64,000 nucleotides of DNA from the NCBI GenBank assembly GCA_016711265.1, contig JADJTI010000005.1, positions 310,001-374,000 of the forward strand, given 5' to 3'. The position numbers and the translations under genes were made by a program. Shown in pieces: positions 60,412 to 64,000 of this stretch. The notes below the pieces were generated by a model. The model searched no databases. It was given only the letters and a program-made list of their open reading frames with translations, and had not been told where the DNA came from. The DNA comes from Austwickia sp. Its GTDB lineage: Bacteria; Actinomycetota; Actinomycetes; Actinomycetales; Dermatophilaceae. Position 1 is the stretch's first letter. Every line of letters begins with the position of its first letter.

Positions 60412-61473
60412 ATGGTCGAGACCTCGAAGAACGCCCTGCAGATCGCTGTCATCCCTGGTGACGGCATCGGACCGGAGGTAGTCGCCGAGGGCTTGCGGGT
60501 TCTGGAGATCGCGGCGGCGAGCGCTGGAGTCTCCATCCAGACCCAGGAGTACGACCTGGGCGCCCGACGCTGGCTGGCTACCGGCGAGGCTCTTCCGGCC
60601 GGCGTACTGGGGGAACTCGGCGAGGCCGACGCGATCCTGCTGGGCGCGGTCGGTGACCCGCGAGTGCCCAGCGGGGTCTTGGAACGCCAGCTGCTGCTCA
60701 CCCTGCGATTCGAGCTCGACCACTACGTCAACCTGAGGCCCTCGCGGTTGTACCCGGGGGTGTGCAGCCCGCTGGACGTGGACCGGGTGGCCCCGGACGG
60801 GATCGACTTCGTCGTCGTGCGGGAGGGCACCGAGGGTCCCTACACCGGCAACGGGGGAGCGCTGCGGGTGGGGACGCCCGCAGAGGTGGCCACCGAGGTC
60901 AGCGTCAACACCCGGTACGGCGTGGAGCGGGTCGTGCGGTACGCGTTCGCCGCCGCTGCGGCGCGCCCGCGGCGCCATCTCACCTTGGTCCACAAGCACA
61001 ACGTGCTGTCTTACGCCGGTCACCTGTGGCGGCGTACCGTCGAGGAGGTCGGGGCGGAGTTCCCAGAGGTGACCCAGGGGTATCAGCACGTGGATGCCGC
61101 CACGATCTTCATGGTCACCGATCCCGGCCGGTACGACGTGATCGTCACGGACAACCTGTTCGGCGACATCATCACCGACATCGCCGGTGCCGTCGTCGGC
61201 GGGATCGGCCTGGCCGCCAGCGGCAACATCAACCCCGACCGCACCAGCCCGAGCATGTTCGAACCGGTCCACGGTTCGGCGCCCGACATCGCCGGGCAGC
61301 AGAAGGCCGATCCGACGGCGGCCATTCTGTCGGTCGCGATGATGCTCGATCACCTCGGGGTGCCGGACGCGGCGTCGCGGATCCAGACCGCGGTGTCCGC
61401 GGACCTGGCCGAGCGCGGTGGGCAGGTGCGTTCGACCCGGACGATCGGCGAGGCCATCGCGTCCCGGCTCTGA
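60412..61473 (+). CDS. leuB: 3-isopropylmalate dehydrogenase
   Basis: NAD-dependent oxidative decarboxylase of leucine synthesis. The 353 residues contain IAVIPGDGIGPEVVAEG, the substrate-binding ERQLLLTLRFELDHYVNLRP, DFVVVREGTEG, catalytic Lys in LVHKHNVL, metal Asp in VTDNLFGDIITD and NAD-binding EPVHGSAPDIAGQ. The length fits the actinobacterial form. No ribosome site; the ATG is preceded by TACCAT-N7. The related enzymes LeuA, LeuC and LeuD are outside the window. Confidence 0.95.
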   Translation: MVETSKNALQIAVIPGDGIGPEVVAEGLRVLEIAAASAGVSIQTQEYDLGARRWLATGEALPAGVLGELGEADAILLGAVGDPRVPSGVLERQLLLTLRFELDHYVNLRPSRLYPGVCSPLDVDRVAPDGIDFVVVREGTEGPYTGNGGALRVGTPAEVATEVSVNTRYGVERVVRYAFAAAAARPRRHLTLVHKHNVLSYAGHLWRRTVEEVGAEFPEVTQGYQHVDAATIFMVTDPGRYDVIVTDNLFGDIITDIAGAVVGGIGLAASGNINPDRTSPSMFEPVHGSAPDIAGQQKADPTAAILSVAMMLDHLGVPDAASRIQTAVSADLAERGGQVRSTRTIGEAIASRL

Positions 61474-61597
61474 GCGGTTGCAGCGCTCCGGCGATGTCGG
61501 CGCCGCCCGCTAGGCTGACCACGGTCGTCCGGTCGGGCGTTCGCGTCCAGCACCCAGGTCATGGCACCGGCCGACGTGTGCCGGCAGAGGAGGAACC

Positions 61598-62695
61598 ATG
61601 TTGACGTTCGCGGTGACCCCGTCCACCGAACGGACCGCCGACGATGCTCGGGAGGCCATCCTGGCCAACCCGGGCTTCGGGAAGCAGTTCACCGACCACA
61701 TGGCCCTGGCGACCTGGACCGACCGGGACGGCTGGCACGATGGCCGGGTCGTCCCGTACGGGCCGCTGTCCCTGGACCCGGCGACCGCGGTGCTGCACTA
61801 CGCCCAGGAGATCTTCGAGGGCTTGAAGGCCTACCGCCATCAGGACGGGTCGGTGTGGGCCTTCCGGCCGCAGGCCAACGCCCAGCGGATGATCCGCAGC
61901 GCCCACCGGTTGGCGTTGCCGCCGCTGCCGGAGGAAGACTTCATGGCGTCGCTGACGGCGCTGGTCGAGGTCGATCGGGACTGGGTGCCGGCGTACGGCA
62001 CCGGGGAGATGAGCCTGTATCTGCGGCCGTTCATGTTCGCCTCCGAGGCCTTCCTGGGGGTGCGACCGGCCGCCCACGTCACCTACGGGGTGATCGCCTC
62101 TCCGGCGGGGGCCTACTTCAGCGGTGGCCTCTCGCCGGTCACCCTGTGGATCTCCACCGACTTCGCCCGCGCCGGGGCCGGCGGCACCGGCGCCGCCAAG
62201 TGCGGCGGCAACTACGCCTCCTCGTTGGCGGGGCAGCTGGAGGGCATCAAGCACGGCTGTGACCAGGCGGTGTTCCTCGACTCCTCCACCCAGACGTACA
62301 TCGAGGAGCTGGGTGGGATGAACCTGTTCCTGGTGTATCGGGACGGGCGGATCGTGACCCCCGAACTGACCGGGTCCATCCTGGAGGGGGTCACCCGGTC
62401 CTCGGTCCTGCAGCTGGCCAAGGAGCTGGGCTACGCCCCGGAGGAGCGCCGGATTCCGATCCAGGAGTGGAAGGACGGCGCGGCCAGCGGCGAGCTGGCG
62501 GAGGTCTTCGCCTGCGGTACGGCGGCCGTGATCACCCCGGTCGGGGAGCTGAAGTGGGACGGCGGCAGCTGTGACCACCAAGGCAACCGCCGCGACGGCG
62601 AGCCGTCGGTCGCGCTGACGCTCCGCGAACGGCTGCTGGACATTCAGTACGGGCGAGCCGCCGACGAGCTCGGCTGGATGACCCGGTTGGCCTGA
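61598..62695 (+). CDS. ilvE: Branched-chain amino acid aminotransferase
   Basis: Pyridoxal-phosphate enzyme making Val, Ile and Leu from their keto acids. The 365 residues show EIFEGLKAYR, the cofactor Lys201 in GTGAAKCGGNYASS, LDSSTQTYIEELGGMN and GTAAVITPVG, all of the BCAT class (type II length). GAGGAGGAACC gives a strong ribosome site. TAGGCT at 61511-61516 is a likely -10 element, leaving a leader of about 75 bases. The last 52 bases overlap the convergent gene. Confidence 0.95.
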   Translation: MLTFAVTPSTERTADDAREAILANPGFGKQFTDHMALATWTDRDGWHDGRVVPYGPLSLDPATAVLHYAQEIFEGLKAYRHQDGSVWAFRPQANAQRMIRSAHRLALPPLPEEDFMASLTALVEVDRDWVPAYGTGEMSLYLRPFMFASEAFLGVRPAAHVTYGVIASPAGAYFSGGLSPVTLWISTDFARAGAGGTGAAKCGGNYASSLAGQLEGIKHGCDQAVFLDSSTQTYIEELGGMNLFLVYRDGRIVTPELTGSILEGVTRSSVLQLAKELGYAPEERRIPIQEWKDGAASGELAEVFACGTAAVITPVGELKWDGGSCDHQGNRRDGEPSVALTLRERLLDIQYGRAADELGWMTRLA

Positions 62696-63564
62696 GCCGT
62701 CAGGGCCCGGAGCTGGTCGATCAGTTCCTGCCGCAGGTGGCGGGCGCGCTCGGCGATGACCCGTTGCTGACCGACGTACTCGGCCTTGCCCTCGGCCGTC
62801 TCGATCCGGATGGGCTCGTACCCCAGGGCGCTCAGATCGTACGGTGAGGCACGCATGTCCAGCTCCCGCGCGGCCCGGGCCAGCTCGAAGCAGTCCGCCG
62901 TCAGGTCGCTGGGCACCGCGGGCGCCAGGGTGGCTGACCAGCGGTACAGGTCCATCGCGGCGTGCAGGCAGCCCGGCTGCTCGTGATCGAGTTGGCGCTC
63001 CCGGCTCAGCGGTACGGCGTTGCGCGGGCTGGCCGCCTCGGTGAAGAAGCGGTAGGCGTCGAAGTGGGAGCACCGCAGCTCGTGACTGTCCACGACGGCG
63101 TTCGTTCCGGCGGCCCCCAGTCGGAGCGGCCAGGCCTCGTGTCGTCGCTGTGTGTCATCGAGCCGGTACACCATCGCCCATTCGTGCAGGCCGAAGCAGC
63201 GGAACTGGCCAGCCCGATGTGCTGTGGCCGTCAGTAGCGCCAGGGTGTCGGCCACGGCCGGCCCGCGCGCGGCCAGGAACGCTGCGACGTCGAGCACCGT
63301 GCCGTCGGGGACCCGCCGGTAGAAGCGCCACTGCGCGCGCGGGGTGTCGTCCCCGGCCAGCAGCCTCCCGGGTCCGGGATGCCAGCGCCGTAACCGGGCC
63401 GGCCGCACCGGGTAGTAGGTGAACAGGAAGTCCTCCACCGGGTGCGCCCGACCGCGGTCTCGGCGGTACAACCACCCGGCGGTCCACCCATCGACGCGCT
63501 CCTGGTGCCGGCGCTGCGCCGCCTGCCAGCGACTCAGGGGCCAGACCTCGCCGAACTCGGACAC
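62644..63564 (-). CDS. Conserved actinobacterial protein of uncertain function
   Basis: 306-residue cytoplasmic protein with many aromatic and Arg residues. The stretch RVDGWTAGWLYRR...HPVEDFLFTYYPVRPARLRRWHPGPG is the conserved core I associate with an actinobacterial family sometimes labelled 3-methyladenine DNA glycosylase; I cannot see a glycosylase active site, so the label should be treated as unproven. Other motifs are CFGLHEWAMVYR and LRCSHFDAYRFFT. It converges on ilvE with a 52-base overlap and is divergent from the FAH-family gene 72 bases away. Confidence 0.75.
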   Translation of the reverse strand: MSEFGEVWPLSRWQAAQRRHQERVDGWTAGWLYRRDRGRAHPVEDFLFTYYPVRPARLRRWHPGPGRLLAGDDTPRAQWRFYRRVPDGTVLDVAAFLAARGPAVADTLALLTATAHRAGQFRCFGLHEWAMVYRLDDTQRRHEAWPLRLGAAGTNAVVDSHELRCSHFDAYRFFTEAASPRNAVPLSRERQLDHEQPGCLHAAMDLYRWSATLAPAVPSDLTADCFELARAARELDMRASPYDLSALGYEPIRIETAEGKAEYVGQQRVIAERARHLRQELIDQLRALTAQANRVIQPSSSAARPY

Positions 63565-63636
63565 CGCTCCACGGTACCCGCGCCGACGACGTCACCGGGG
63601 TGACCGAATGCTCACCCGAGGCCATAGCCTGCAGAC

Positions 63637-64000
63637 ATGCGAGTCGCGCGATACACCACGGGGCAGGAGCCGTCGTACGGCATCGTCCAGTCCGACCCCG
63701 ACACCATGCAGTCCTCGTGGATCGCGCAGATCCACGGTGACCCCCTCTACACGCCGGTGGCCGGGACCGGCAACCGGGTGGAACTGGAGGAGGTGCGGTT
63801 ATTGGCCCCGGTCATTCCGCGCAGCAAGATCATCGGGATCGGTCGCAACTACGCCGAGCACGCCCGTGAACTGGGCCACGAGCTGCCCAGCGAGCCGTTG
63901 ATGTTTCTGGTGCCCAACACCGCGGTGATCGGCCCCGATGACCCGGTGGTCATTCCGCCGCAGACCAGCGAGTGCCATTACGAGGGCGAGTTGGCGGTGG
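63637..64000 (+). CDS. Fumarylacetoacetate hydrolase family protein (3' end outside window)
   Basis: N-terminal 121 residues of a FAH-family protein, metal-dependent enzymes acting on 2-oxo acids (acylpyruvase, decarboxylase or isomerase activities). Visible parts are the small N-terminal domain starting MRVARYTTGQEP, then VIPRSKIIGIGRNYAEHARELG and PPQTSECHYEGELAV with the first metal Glu. TAGCCT stands 6 bases before the ATG, a leaderless start. A gene of this family also lies close to leuB in mycobacteria. The exact reaction cannot be assigned. Confidence 0.9.
   Translation, partial: MRVARYTTGQEPSYGIVQSDPDTMQSSWIAQIHGDPLYTPVAGTGNRVELEEVRLLAPVIPRSKIIGIGRNYAEHARELGHELPSEPLMFLVPNTAVIGPDDPVVIPPQTSECHYEGELAV

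Overview
The window comes from the chromosome of a high-GC actinomycete (Actinomycetota). Coding regions show strong G/C bias at codon third positions. The GlgE maltosyltransferase pathway, the crotonyl-CoA carboxylase/reductase route and a core gene order like that of mycobacteria (etfB-etfA, mnmA, the MetE-like gene, ligA, gatC-gatA-gatB, ilvB-ilvN-ilvC, serA, leuB, FAH-family gene) all point there. I cannot fix the genus. No tRNA, rRNA, insertion sequence, prophage or CRISPR array was seen.

Layout. (1) 1-12154: acyl-CoA metabolism. It holds a two-copy 3-hydroxyacyl-CoA dehydrogenase, a crotonyl-CoA carboxylase/reductase fused to CBS domains, methylmalonyl-CoA epimerase, acetoacetyl-CoA thiolase, MeaB, a MarR regulator and a B12-dependent mutase whose active-site residues match isobutyryl-CoA mutase. 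Together these interconvert acetyl-CoA, crotonyl/butyryl-CoA, ethyl/methylmalonyl-CoA and branched C4 acyl-CoA. An ArsR-CDF metal efflux pair sits inside the block. (2) 12188-16197: an ECF sigma factor with a membrane partner, phosphoglucomutase and a small secreted protein. (3) 16379-29364: alpha-glucan metabolism. glgE, treS and a maltokinase-GlgB fusion form one tightly coupled operon, divergent from glgP, with glgX beyond. (4) 29473-41177: YbjN-like protein, enoyl-CoA hydratase, electron-transfer flavoprotein, MnmA, acyl-CoA dehydrogenase, FabG-like reductase, Tat-exported PhoX phosphatase, a MetE-like protein and a DMT exporter. (5) 41497-51658: DNA ligase LigA, two alpha/beta hydrolase loci (one apparently frameshifted), the GatCAB amidotransferase and a SixA-like phosphatase. 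(6) 51725-64000: branched-chain amino acid and serine synthesis (ilvD, ilvB, ilvN, ilvC, serA, leuB, ilvE), a conserved protein of uncertain function and the start of a fumarylacetoacetate-hydrolase family gene.

Expression signals are unusually readable. About half of the genes have no Shine-Dalgarno sequence. Instead a TANNNT-type -10 hexamer lies 6 or 7 bases before the start codon, the pattern expected of leaderless transcripts. Other genes have clear GGAGG-like sites. The ilvB operon begins with a short peptide ending in a run of Val, Ile and Leu codons, followed by a terminator with a T-run, a classical attenuator. Many intergenic regions carry long GC-rich hairpins without T-runs.

The observations most worth following are the Ccr-CBS fusion, the maltokinase-GlgB fusion, a perfect 24-bp palindrome before the mutase gene, a two-copy palindrome plus 19-bp iterated repeat family, an 11-codon leaderless ORF overlapping the mnmA start, and a coding-frame switch in the gene after ligA. 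I found no clear undescribed defence or mobile system.
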